64,000 nucleotides of DNA from Lotus japonicus (Eukaryota > Streptophyta > Magnoliopsida > Fabales > Fabaceae), in the NCBI RefSeq assembly GCF_012489685.1, contig NC_080045.1, positions 8,643,648 to 8,707,647 of the forward strand. The letters are read 5' to 3'. Position numbers and translations under genes: made by a program. The notes under the pieces were generated by a model, which worked only from the letters and a program-made list of their open reading frames with translations, had not been told where the DNA came from and made no database searches. Shown piece after piece: positions 23,601 through 35,898 of the stretch. The stretch's first letter is position 1; the number at the start of each line of letters is the position of its first letter.

Positions 23601-26600
23601 CTACTTTGCCCGCATGCATGGCTATAGATGATCAAGAGGTTCCTGAGGCAGTATTAGCAAGGAAAAAGAAGATTAAACAGGGAGAGGAGATTTCTATGAT
23701 CTTAATTCAATGGAAGGGAAAGTCAACTGAAGAAGCCACTTAGGAGGACGAATTCACAATTCAGAAGTTAGGGTAACTCCAATGAAGTGTCCATGCCCAG
23801 GTGGAAGTTATTTTGTAATTGTGCAGCCAATTTGGCTTGGGCTCTCGATTCTAGGAATTGATAGTGTTTCTTTTACTGTTTCGTCATTTTCCATTTATGT
23901 ACTAAAAGAACTCCATTGTTCTGCTGGATTTCTCTTCACTATTAAATATACATTTCCTTTTTACTCTAATTTGAGTCAAGTCTCCATCACAGACATACTA
24001 GAAATATGCCAAGGAAGTCCTAGAATAAACTATAAATTACACCAGAAACCTTAATACATACTGATTTTTGTCAATCAATTCAGATGCATCCATATAACAG
24101 TAGGAAATGAAGATGCTTTTCTAAAAACAAAATTTTACATTTGATTTGTACATAGAAGAGAAACTAAACTTCTTGTGCAGAAATAATTCTACTGGAGTTT
24201 AAGGATAATGGGTGTTTACCTTACAAAGATAATGCATGAGAGTCATCTTGTTGTTTCGGGCACGTGTATCAGTGAGTTTAAGGAGACTATCCAACCGGAA
24301 CCCAACAGCAGAACCTTTAGTCATCACATAAACTAACGAGTAAGAAAGCAATCAAGACTACAAAGTGCAGTTTTCCAATAAAACTTTTATTCATCCAAAG
24401 AAAAAAGGTAGATGTGAAAAACTAATCACAGAATGCTAAAGTATAAACATGCTTTGTGATGGTGAAATGGTGTTAGGGTAACTCCAATGAAGTGTCCATG
24501 CTTGAATTTTAATTTTTTTCTAGGTTAAGCATCTATGGGCACAGTGAATGCTAAAGATTTTACTCACCTCTTGCAGTTCCATGATTCAAAGCATTACCCA
24601 GTGAAAGAATGGTCTGCATGATTCTTTTCAACTTGACTGAGTTCCTGATCTGATACACATAATGATGAAAGCTGAAGAGAAAAGGGTATTTCATTTGGGA
24701 AATAGCATATTTAAAAGAAAAGTACATGACTTACCTCTTCAGATGTAGAATTTACAATACTCAGGTCCCTTCTGAGATCTGCAACCTACATATATAGCAA
24801 AGTGCACCGGGGAAGCTAAATTTTGAAGAGTAAGAAAACAGAAATATTTAATAACCAAAAGCATTGCATGGCTCTCTTCTGACCTGGGTGCAGAATTGCA
24901 TCTTAAAAGAGAAAACCCTTAGCTTGTTTTCCACTCTTGGCACTTTCATTAATTCTAAGAAGAACTATCACAAAATGTAAAAGCAAATAAGAATAAGTAA
25001 AAAAAGAGCAATTTCAAAGGTCATTTGCAAAATTGTACACAGCAAGTTGACCATGTTAGAGAGCTTCACCTCCAATTTAATTGGTATCACAAAATTAATC
25101 ACTAGGAATAAATTTATAAACAGGTTTACATAGAAAAAGCTTGACCGATCTAGTCATATGATTCCAACTGAATAATTTTTTATTCGCGCAGTTGATGCCA
25201 GACCATAATAAGTTCTTTTAGAGGAGGAGAAAAGGAGTTAAATAGAAAAAACAGTTACAAACAGTAAAATTCCATTCACCTGTTCACACTTTCCCAAGTT
25301 GTCCGTATCTCCTTTATAGTTCTGCATATAAATTGTAAAGTATGACAATAGCATAAATAAATATAGATTGTTGCAAAGCTATTGTTGCTTCCCCATATAC
25401 AGGAAGTTCTGGTTGATGAAGAAAAAAAGATTTGATACCTTGAGCATTTCTATCTCTTCTTTGGTTGGACAGAACTTTATGAGGTTCTCAACTTGATCAA
25501 CCTGTAATATTGAATCGTCCAGTGCAAGCACAGCACTCTGAAAGACAATGGTGTAAAGCACGTGAAACAATAACTACTTAATGGTGCATTTCTGTCATTG
25601 GAGAAATGTCTTTCGGACTAATTGAATCTTTTAAAATTTGGGATACTAGGTTAACTAAACACAGATCAGTGCATTCAAATTTCAAATATGAAATTATATG
25701 ACTTCAAAAACGCATCACAAGAAGCATTCATTAACAACTAATAAATGAGCTTTCTGAACAAAGGCCCTGCAAGATGAGCATGATATGGGTTTTTATTACT
25801 ACATGCATTGGAGAAGAAAATGGAGCTCTTTGCTGGCTCTTAGAGTTAATAAATAAGAATGTGATATAAACTGGATCAAATTAAACAGAAAGAAATGAAT
25901 CTTTATCACTAATCAAAATGTTACTCCTGCACCAAAGTAGCACAGAGTAGGAGGAAGATGAACACTGAACAAAATGTTACAAACTCACCAATATTCGAGA
26001 GACCAGTACTCTCCCTCTCAGTCCCTCTTCCCATATATGGGCAACATGCCTTATTGATTAAGCCAACTAACTAACTGCAATTCTATCAACTACATCTATT
26101 AATCAAAATATACCTAATATAACAATTGTTGGACTCAATATTCAAATAACGATATATGCAATTTTATAATTAATGTGACATTATATCTTATGTGGCCCTT
26201 TTAAAATGTAAAATTAACGCAAGCAGAATTTACAAAATATATTTATTTGAAATACTTAATCTATTTATTTTCATTTTTCAAGTTGTTAATATAATCACCA
26301 ATTTAGGTACAATCTAGCTATAAGGAATATCTCACCATTAAATCAGGCAACGGGATTTTGACTTTTGTGAGCATGATCTCACAGTTATACGCCCGCCTGA
26401 GCTCAATCTGCAAGATGACATGAATCTTCTATCAAGAGCTCAAATTCTATATGAAGTTCTGGCATGAATTTAACTATGAAACTTGGGTCTTAATGAAAGG
26501 CGTGAGACACAAGAGTCTGGAGACTAAACGAAACTTAGAAAGGTGGATCAATACCAACCAGGCTACTAGATAAAAAGAAAACAAAATCATAGTGAGAGAA

Positions 26601-29600
26601 AAGCAGTGAAAACAACGGTGGATTAAAATGGAATGTAGTTATTTAAAACAGTCAATTTCTAATAATTTTCTTCCCAAATTCAACACCTTCTGATATAAGA
26701 GTCTATTTAAAGAACATTAGTGGATAAAGGACTTCTTTTGGACCTTTTGAGACAAAAAATAAAGATGAAAAGCCACCTAGTTCCTTAGTAACATTGGAAA
26801 TTAGTTAATATCTGAAGTGATTGGTTGGACAGGTAATAATGAAAAGAAAAGGCACATACCAATTGAACTTTGTCAGCTTTTTGCCCAGAGACACGGCGAT
26901 TTGATTTTCCTCCTTTCTCAGAATTTGGAGCAACTGCAGCAAAATATGTCTCAAGTTCTGACATGTCAAACTCTGGAGCCCTAACACCAAAGATTTAAAA
27001 TAGATAAATAAATATTAACTAGAAATTCATATAAGCTAAGATTTCATAAGTCAGAAAAGTCTTAACACAACTCATACCTAGAAGCTTCATCAAGTTTCTG
27101 TGTCTCAGCCCATAAGCTACCTTGCATGGCCCTTGTTAATTTTAACCAATGATAAGGTTTCAGATTGTTCCTTTTAGTTTGAGTCTGAATTTTTGGATTA
27201 GGTCGCAACAAGCCACGTCCCTTTGCACCAAAGAGAGCACCAGAAGGTGGTCCAGGAATCGGAGGCACATTTCCATTTCCAGCACCAGTATGAAGCTGCA
27301 GTGGGGGTGCGCCAGATTTTGATAATCCGTTCGCAGGTGCGGCAGGAGGCGGGGGCACAGGCGGAGGATTTGTCGGGTTCCTAGACAGAGAGTTTTGGGA
27401 TGCAGAAGCAGGAGGAGGAGGTGGTGGTGGTGGTGACACTATTGATGTAGGAGTAGAACCAGGTGTTGTGCCCGAATGTCTAGGAGGTGGAGGTGGGGGA
27501 GGAGGGCCAGACATAGAAGGAGGAGGAGGAGGAGGTATTGAAGATGATGAAGTCTTCCCTGTAGAAGATGGAGCAGGAGGAGGAGGGGGAGGTATTGAAG
27601 ATGATGAAGTCTGCCTTGTAGAAGATGGAGAAGGAGGAGGAAGAGGTATTGAAGATGATGAAGTTTGTCCTGTAGGATATGGAGGAAGAGGAGGTGTTAA
27701 AGATGAATTCTGTCCACTAAAGGATGGAGGAGGTGGAGGTGGTGGGGTAGGAGGGCCTTTAAATGTATCTTTGCCAGTGGAAGGAGATGTTTCCGGAAGG
27801 GGAGAGGGTGGTGGATGGGATAAATGTGAGCTCTTCATGGCAGAAGATGGAGAAGAAAGTGCTGGGGTTGGAGGAGTAGGCATTGAAAGAGAGCTTTGGA
27901 TAGCATCAAAAGGAAGGGCTGGTGGAGGAAGAGGAGGAGGCATGACCAATGATTTCTGACCGTTATCATCCATTTTATTTTCGGAGTGCTTTGTAACAAC
28001 AGATTGTGCCAATTCTGAATTAGGCTCACATTTAGAAGGAGGAGCAGAAGCAAGGGGTTTAAAAGTCTTCTCCACTGAAGCAAGAGCATCCCCTGAAGAT
28101 TTTACTGGTAAAGATGGAAGAAGTGCTGGTGATGAAGCTGGGCAAACACTTGTGGAACTAGGCTCTATAGATTTTGACTCTTTTGAGTCTGAGGGAGGCA
28201 AAGTCGAAGCTGGAGATACTGTCATTGCATGAGTGACTTCTTTAATATCGGTCGGTGTATGATCCTGCAACACAGATGTAATTCCAAGAGCTGATGGTGC
28301 ACTATGATATCTTGAGATAGCAACAGGTGACCCTTGCAAGGAGTTAGAATAAGAAGCAGGAGCAGATCTATTAGCTTGATGCAGCCGTGGAGAAATTATT
28401 TTAGATTGGGTGGGGAGCTTAAGAGAAACCTGTAATTCTTTAGGTTCAAACTTCTTTTTAATTGCATCAGTGGACGATTCAAGTAAGGGACTATTTTGTT
28501 TCCTCTGAACTGTGGGTGTGGGCCTCTTGGTATCACTTTCTGACAACACCACTGATTCTGATTGTCCATTCATTTTTTTCATTGAATTTACATCCGTGGA
28601 TGGTTGAATTAAGGGTATAGACTGTTTCTCCTGAGCAATAGATGGAGGACACTTGGTATCATTTTCCACCGATGTCTTTGATTCTAATGATTCAATCTGC
28701 ATTTTGGAAGAATTTGAATCTGTTGAGAGTCCAGATGTGGGGATATGTTGTTTACCCTGACCCGTGGGTGCAAGAGTCTTGATATTATTTTCTGGTGAAG
28801 CCTTTGATTCTGAAGGTTCTTTATTCTTTTCCTTTGTAGCATCCCTAGAGGATTCAATTGAGAACTGAGGGAGCTTACTCTGAACTGCAGAAATTGGACT
28901 TCCAACATCAATTTCAGGAAGTGTCTTCAGTTCAGAGTTGAGTTCTTTATCACTTTGCAACAATGCCTCCGAGCCTAATGATCCAATCTCTGTTTCCTTT
29001 GATCCTAACTGTCCAATCTTATTTTTAATTGAACTTGCATTGTTGGATTGCTCAAGTAAGTGAGTAGATTGTTTTCCCTGAGACTCAGAAGCAGGAAACA
29101 CGGTGTCATTTTCCAACATTGCCTTTGATGCTAGTGGTACAATATCCTTTTCCTCATATTCCAGTGATCCAATCTTCTTTTTCACTGAATTTGGATCTAT
29201 AGATGGTTCAATTAAGGGGATAGATTGTTTCTCCTGAACCATTGAAGTAGGAAATTTGGTATCATTTTCAAATGATTGTTTTGATTCTAATGATTCATTC
29301 TCCTTTTTAGCAGAACCCGAATCTCTTGAGAGCCCAGATGTAGGAATAGGTTGATCCCCCTGACTTAGAGATGCAAGAGTCTTGTTGTCGTTTTCTGACA
29401 ATGCCTTTGATTCTAATGGTTGTATCTTCTTTTCCATAGGGGCATCCCTAGATAATTCCAATGAGGACTCAGAAAGATTCTTCTGAATCGCAGAAGGCAG
29501 ATTCATCGTATCATTCTGTGTCTTTGAATCAAATTTAAATCTTCCAGACAATGACTCCTTTAGCAAGCTACTTGTTGGAGAAGAAACCCCACTGTCCAAT

Positions 29601-32600
29601 TTTTCAAGGAGGATATTGGACGCCGTGATCTGTTGGAGCATACTTGCTACCTCTGTCTTCGAATCTAGCCAGTCAACGTTGCTGAAAATTTCCTTAACCT
29701 TAGCAAATGCTTCAACAGGTAGGCCTTCTTTCTCCTCAATACGAGGCAGGTCGATTGAAATAACAGAAGATGAAGCTTCCATTTCTGAGAAAAGAACCTT
29801 CAACCAGAAACACAGCATATACTCCATAAATATTAAGTTGGTTCTATGGCTTATCATAAATTATCAAAAACAGGAGAGGAAGAGAGAGATAAATACCTCT
29901 ACTCTAAAGTTTTTAGGGAACTGATCTTTAGCATTCCATAACATATCAATTTCATCACGGTTAAGCATCAAAATATTTGATCTTATGAATGCCGTATTGA
30001 ACATCACCCGAAACATCATTTGTTCACGTTCCAAATCACTGTCCAAACTAATACACTCCAGAACAACATCTCCTTGAACATGACAATGGATGTCAATCTT
30101 AACCAGTTCACATTCATCCTGTAACAAATATGAAACAAAAAATACATAGATTAAGGGAAATGGAGGAAACAACAAATCCTTATTGAAAAACCTTGTATCG
30201 GCAGGATCTTAACATTGAAAGAGGAAGAAAAAATTATGCATCTTTTTGGTTTTAATTGCATTCATCATTGCAACCTGATCACATTCTGGGTGGTATATAG
30301 AAGAAACAACTGTAGGAACTGCAGTTTACCTATTTTATGTTTATTTTTACAAATTGTATTTTTGCAAATCATAAGATCCTCACTAGATCAATTAATACAA
30401 ATATATCTTAAGTTTCAGAGAGAATTTTTACGTTTGATCCATATAACGGAATGGTATAACAAAACATGATTGCAAAATAACTGGTGTAACTCGCAGTCTA
30501 GTTTAGATTTGTAAACAACGGAGAAAAATATTTCTCCTCAGCCATTATCCTTTAAAGCGCTATTGGCTGTCTTCCATTCAGTTCATAAGCAAAGATGGTC
30601 CATTTCCTGCTCAAATCATTCCTCATCAGATCCCATCAAAATCACCACTGTCCAACCCCTCCCCATTTCACATGATATATAAAACATCAAAAAAATAATC
30701 CTGCTCTACTAATTAAGTATAGTTCTAGTTTTATTTAAATAATTTTGGGTAATCATTGACTTCAAACATCATGTTAACTTTACAACAAAAATTTCCTTAT
30801 TTTAAGAAACACAAAAGAAATGACATTTAGCTGGATTATTATTATATGTACTGATATATATTCTATTCATGTCTGGATGCATGTAACCACTATACACTAA
30901 TTGAATAAAAGATCTATGTTTGATAATTGATATAAAAATACAAATAATGGAAGGAACATTTCAATACAAGTAGCAAGAATAAAACAAAGGGAGACAAGTA
31001 TGCTGTCTAGAATCATAATCCAGCTTCAATTGAAAAAAATAGTGCAAATAAAAACGAGTAAGAGGAATCAAGTACCACCTGCTTGTAATGCCGAACAAGT
31101 TTGCTCCTTTTTGGAGTTGAAAAGAGAACTTTGGGAGTCCTATCAGCAGGAATAAAAGGGTCCTGTCCATATATTCTAAATATAGGACGGCAGCCCCCAT
31201 TTCCATCCATATTAGGAATGAGTCTTATAATCACGCAGTCCAATGTAAGTGCTCTATCAAGAGGAGGCCATTCTGAACCAACATTTCTTCTTGATATGTA
31301 CTGTAGATACCTAAATTGTGAAGGTAATGGATTCAACGGCGACATCAACTGCAAAAGTTCCCGAGGAGCTTGCTTGTATATCATGTCAAGTGTTTTCTGC
31401 TCTCCAGTAAATAGCTTTCTGTATATCAAGAATGCAGCTAGCATAAATGCTAAAACTGGCCACCCGCCTCGTTCACAATGCATCAAGACAATGTTTTGCT
31501 GCCCAAGTTGAAGCCAACTTTCTCCTGATCTCAAGAAATGGTGGATCATCTCCATGGTAAGTAACGGGCAACCTTCATATTGTCGAGGATAGTCCATCAC
31601 AGTCATATCATAGTCGCACAAAATGTTTGATATCTGGCTTTGGTTTTCTCCCTCCCGCATGTTGAACACCATTAATGAAGCATCAGGGAAGTGATCACGA
31701 AGTTGCCTAATTATACCCCCTATATACACTTTGTATTCATCTTCGTCCATAACATCCGTGGTAAAGCAGTAATCAAAGACTGCACGTGCAACAACAAAAT
31801 AAATCACAATCGAATATACATGAAGTAAAGATTTCTTAAGAATTAATGAATAGAGCCAAGTAGTATGACATGCCACATGTGTAAACAGAGCAGTAAGTGT
31901 CTAAAAATCAAAAGGCCCAAATAAAGATATTATAGTCAAGTTGTAAGAATAGCACAAGTTCAGTCACTAGCCCCCCAACAATAATCAATGGACACTGCAA
32001 CAACAAGAAGAGAAGTTTTATCCACTAAGTGAGGTCAGCTATATGAATCACACTACGCCAATGAGCTTGGTCCAAAACTAGATTTTGAGAGATATTATTG
32101 ATAATAAGGTCATCTTCCCATGTTCGTTTTGCTCTTTCTCTACCTCTTTTCACATGACTAAAGACCATGTTACCAACTCTTCTCACCAGTGCCTCCAAAG
32201 GTGTTCTTTGTACATGTCCATACCACCTTAACCTGTTTTCCGTCAGCTTCTCCTCGATAAACGTCACCCCAATTTATACTCTTATACACTCTTATCCTGT
32301 TAAGTGTAATCATTAATGGACAATGTTTCACAATAATTTATTCAGAATAGACTGCATAGAGAAAATGTATACCTTCCTATCAATGGAGAAGCTCAGTGTT
32401 TCACACAACACAAGCCCTATATAGGTTCTTTCCATTAGATTTATCTTCCTCCACCCCACAAAAGTATTTGCTTAAACAACTAGCATTTAGCCTATAATAA
32501 CTGCATACTCTACAATGAAAGGTGTAAAAAATTTATACAACTCACACTATTATTGGGAAAAACTCGTGTGAGTAGCTTCTAAGTTTTATAATTGATGAGG

Positions 32601-33257
32601 ACAAAGAAGTTGATCCTAACATGCTAGAAGCAAATATTACTTAACATAATAAAATGTGCCAAGTTATATCACCACACGTGTAAACAAAGCAGCAAGTGTC
32701 TACAAATCAAAAGGCCCAAATCGAGATATTATAAAGTCATGAAGCAAAAATAGCACAGGTTTTCAGTCACTAGCTCCCAACATCAATGGAGAATGTATCA
32801 CAATTGATTTATTAAGAATGACTGCACAAAGAAAGTCCATACCTATCTATGGAGAAAATTAGCTTAGTGTTTCACACAAACCCTATATAGGTTCTTCCCA
32901 TTAATTTTACCTTCCTTCACCCCCACAAAAAAATATTTGTCTAAAAGAGAAAACATCTGTTCAGCTCAGTGGCAAACAAGATGACAATAGCCTCTTGAAC
33001 AACTAGCATGTATACTACAATAACTCCCATTATTCACTCCAAGTCTGCAAAATATGCTAAACATAACACAACCCACCAATACAAAATGCATAAAGATGCA
33101 ATTTTTGCACACAATAGAAGCCAAAATTAATCATTCACTCCCTCCACAAGAACTCCAAGAAGAATGAGCCTAGAGAAAACATACCATAAACCCTTTCAGT
33201 AATTTCTAGAAGCCCATCAGGGGGCTTCTTATAGAAGAACTTGCGGAACAATGCCAT
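20604..33257 (-). CDS. Class II formin (PTEN-like, C2, FH1, FH2), 17 exons
   Basis: Exons in transcript order: 33257-33185, 31779-31079, 30118-29897, 29797-27078, 26980-26860, 26407-26336, 25537-25439, 25321-25280, 24964-24884, 24785-24735, 24649-24568, 24314-24220, 22304-22233, 22136-22020, 21427-21359, 21258-21192, 20788-20604. All have GT/AG borders with consistent phases, giving about 1622 residues. It starts [20 protein letters not shown], the standard class II N terminus. Residues about 25-330 are the PTEN-like and C2 region, which anchors plant class II formins to membranes. The signature reads HCERGGWP, lacking the final Arg of HCxxGxxR, so phosphatase activity is not expected. A Ser/Lys-rich linker with tandem repeats (about 445-780) leads to a proline-rich FH1 that binds profilin-actin. 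A complete FH2 (from LKPYHWLKL to LRRLxx-type end at [14 protein letters not shown]) nucleates and elongates actin filaments. [10 protein letters not shown] is as in other class II formins. Confidence 0.97.
22690..23775 (+). pseudogene. Chromovirus (Ty3/gypsy) integrase-chromodomain remnant in a formin intron
   Basis: The reading starts within an integrase core ([16 protein letters not shown]), continues with [17 protein letters not shown] and [20 protein letters not shown], then has the C-terminal region ([17 protein letters not shown]). It ends with a chromodomain-like [14 protein letters not shown] near 23700-23750. Several stops and frameshifts break it. No LTR is seen at either side. It lies antisense to the formin, inside the 1915-bp intron 22305-24219, and does not disturb the splice sites. 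Confidence 0.9.
28440..29450 (-). repeat. Coding tandem repeats in the formin linker
   Basis: The linker of the formin (in exon 4) consists of about seven to eight imperfect repeats of roughly 42 residues. The pattern is LESK-x-x-x-ENDTK, then Q-x-KQSIPL, then S-x-D-x-x-S-x-KK. Two adjacent repeats near 29250-29450 resemble two others near 28620-28800 as a pair, so a two-unit block was probably duplicated. Confidence 0.8.
31880..32820. repeat. Direct duplication within formin intron 1
   Basis: About 120 bases at about 31885-31995 (including AAAAGGCCCAAAT and TCAGTCACTAGC) recur with changes at about 32690-32800. The following stretches (ATAGGTTCTT, CACCCCACAAAA) also recur (32400-32470 and 32885-32935). 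An old duplication of part of the intron of about 800 bp is the simplest reading; the LINE fragment lies between the copies. Confidence 0.6.
32025..32267 (-). pseudogene. LINE reverse transcriptase C-terminal fragment
   Basis: The 80-codon minus-strand reading contains [37 protein letters not shown] and [12 protein letters not shown], the typical C-terminal end of plant LINE-type RT proteins. It lies in intron 1 of the formin, in the same orientation. It is truncated at its upstream side. Confidence 0.85.
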
Positions 33258-34480
33258 TGTCTAGAAGATCCAAGAGAGACACCCTGGCATGTAGGGCACC
33301 TAATAATGCACTAATTCAACCCACATTGCATCCAAGCTCAGAAATTAGGATCCCAGAAAGAAACCCCACCAAATGGGAAATAATCAATGAATTGCAATAA
33401 TCATGATGGCATTGGCGTTGAAGGGAGTGTGTGTTCAGGAAACAACAGAGGCATGGAATTTTGCTGGGTCTTTAAGAAACACTTTCAGGGTATGGTCCAT
33501 GTCTTCACATGCACACTTAACCAATCTGATGGAAAGAGAAAGAGAAAGAGAAGGGGAAGGAAACTTAGCTTTCAATCAAAAAAGACAAAGTGGGTGAGGG
33601 TGGTGATCTCAATCCACATTCATAGATGAGGTAGTTGATGTTAGAGTTTCAAAAGAAGAACAATTTGGATCCGAGGTTTCTTTTCTCTCTCTCTGTAACG
33701 CAATCTGAGTCTTTTTGTTTTGTGGTGATGATGATGATGATGATGTTTCTTTTGTTTTTATTTTTTATTTTTATTTTATTTTTCTCTCACTCATGTCATG
33801 CGTTCATTCCGACAAAGGACAAGGACAAAAAACAACTTAGGATAAAATCCGTACTATGTTTGTGACCACGTGGGTGTCTTCCAATTTAAATAATTATAAT
33901 ATTGACATAATCCATTCCAATGTTTAAGTTAATCAAATCAAATCAAACAGATTCAGAAATTATGGTTTACTTTATTCTCCTCATTCCCTTTTCATTCTCT
34001 CTAGTTCCATTCCAATGTACTATTTGGTTGCGGGTTAATTGGGGTACACTCAAATAGTAAAGATACTTTGAAAAATATTTTTTTCTTTTTTCTTTTTCTA
34101 ATTATATTTTTTTAGGGGCTAATTATATCACATCATATATTATTTTATCATTTTATCATTTATCTCTCATTTCTTCATATTTCTCTTTAGTAATCTACAC
34201 TCTTTGAATGTTAGTCTATGTCATCTAAGTGTTTAACAATCTTTATTCCACTTTTATTTCCAAAGATGTTTTTTTTAGTATAGACCCATAAAATCTGAAT
34301 CTTCCTCAATAACGATGTTAGTGTTTATTGGCAGCAATTAATCATTCTCATCCTTCATTTGAGAAGTGGGTTGGATTGTAAAAAAAAGTGTTGGATAACA
34401 CATTGTGACTTGTTTTACATTGGTCAAGCAAAGTTGGATTGTGAAAAAAATATGAATTACTACACGCCCACTTGAAAAGG
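33258..34480. other. Formin 5' leader and promoter region
   Basis: Upstream of the formin ATG (minus strand). It contains CT/GA-rich runs (for example around 33530-33560 and 33680) and an ATG/GAT triplet repeat at about 33727-33744, as often found in plant 5' leaders. No other gene is seen. The exact transcription start cannot be fixed. Confidence 0.4.
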
Positions 34481-35060
34481 TACACACTCACATCCTGATC
34501 GGGGGACCGACCAAGACTACCCAGGAAGGGGTAGGAAGATAGAGGAGCAGTGGAGCGGTGGAGTGAGAAGAGCGAGGGGGAATACACCAGTGACTGGGAC
34601 GGCAGGTGGTGGAGTCCGAATGTCGTTAATGAGCAGGAAGGGGATCCTACAAAGGCATTCTGATGCCTAAGTTAGTTCAGGAGCTTTAGGGCGAAAAACC
34701 TCTAGAATGAGTCTTTTATACCTGGCCGAGGAGTTAGCGTAGCCCCAGGTAATGTCATGAATGCCTAGGTCCTAAGGGATTTGCCACCGTTAGATCTCTT
34801 TGAGGCTTCTGCTGCATGTAGAGATCCAAGGGTCAAGGGTTCCTAAGTAGTTAGACCTCGAGTCTCGCTCCTAGCCTTCTATGGCTGGGGTTTAGGGTCA
34901 GTGATGGGATGGCTGAGGTGATTTTCACCCTACTCCCAACTGGCCATAATCGCCCCGGACGTGATCGATTCACTACACGTCTCGTTTAGCGTGATCGTCT
35001 CGGATCGCTGGACGGGAGGGTGTGGTCAGTCTCACTGTCTCACAGAACACACCCAAATTG
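34480..35060. other. GC-richer island, probable transposon remnant
   Basis: The base composition changes sharply from the AT-rich surroundings (GATCGGGGGACCGACC and later CGTGATCGTCTCGGATCGC). There is no long ORF. It looks like part of an old LTR or similar element, but I see no termini, so the class is not assigned. Confidence 0.35.
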
Positions 35061-35898
35061 AATCAATGATGTCTACCTAGACACTTGCATCAAGAGCTCT
35101 CACCTTCAACTCAGGTCACCAATACATAAAAGGTAGGTCAGACCACATTATTGTCTCATACCATATAAGCTATCTAGGAGATGGACATTCCAAGTATCCC
35201 CATGCCTTAGATACTCAAAATACATTAGCTCACTTAGAAAAAGTCATACACAATAAGGATAATACATCATGATTACTAATTAAGGAAACATCAAACGTTA
35301 TAAAATGTATCTGTAATATAATCGTATCATATTTTCACACGATTCTTTCTAATTTTATAACAATCGTATATGTATATACACGTAAAAGGCTGAACCATAT
35401 AGATTTTTCTCAGGTACTCCTTCATTCTACCTCAACCACATAGATTTTTCAAAAGCCTCAAAATATTCAATTTTCAATTTTTTTTATTTTTGACACACGC
35501 ATAAAAATATACATAAAGTTATTATTTTTTGAAAAATAATTTTTTACTTAACCAAGTAACAAGAGAAAGAGACCAACTATTCTACATTACATTACATTCT
35601 GGCGCCATCATTGGAGCTTTGCACCTACACGGTATCCATAACGTCACCTGCTTTGCACCTCCATTAGATCGATAATTAGCATCTGAACCAACAGTTTCAA
35701 TGGAAGTTCAACAACTTTGAATTATATTGATTTGATTGGGCACACCGCAACCGGGGCGGGTCATTTTTTCGATTGCCTGTAACGTGCTTGATAAAATGCC
35801 TGAGCGAAACACCGTTTCGTTATTATTGCCACTGGGTATTTGTTGACATTTAGGAGTTGTTTTACTTGGAAGGTGAATTCTAGTTGTCTCATTTTAGC
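35061..35898. other. Upstream region of the 422-residue gene
   Basis: AT-rich, no ORF. It presumably holds the promoter and 5' leader of the gene starting at 35899; no clear TATA box close to the ATG. Confidence 0.4.

Noticed and set aside
22690..23775. Integrase frame as an active gene
   Set aside because: Several stops and frameshifts, no LTRs and no RT; a fossil.
27468..27959. Glycine-rich + strand ORF (163 codons)
   Set aside because: It is the exact antisense of the proline-rich FH1 part of the formin; GGN codons mirror CCN codons.
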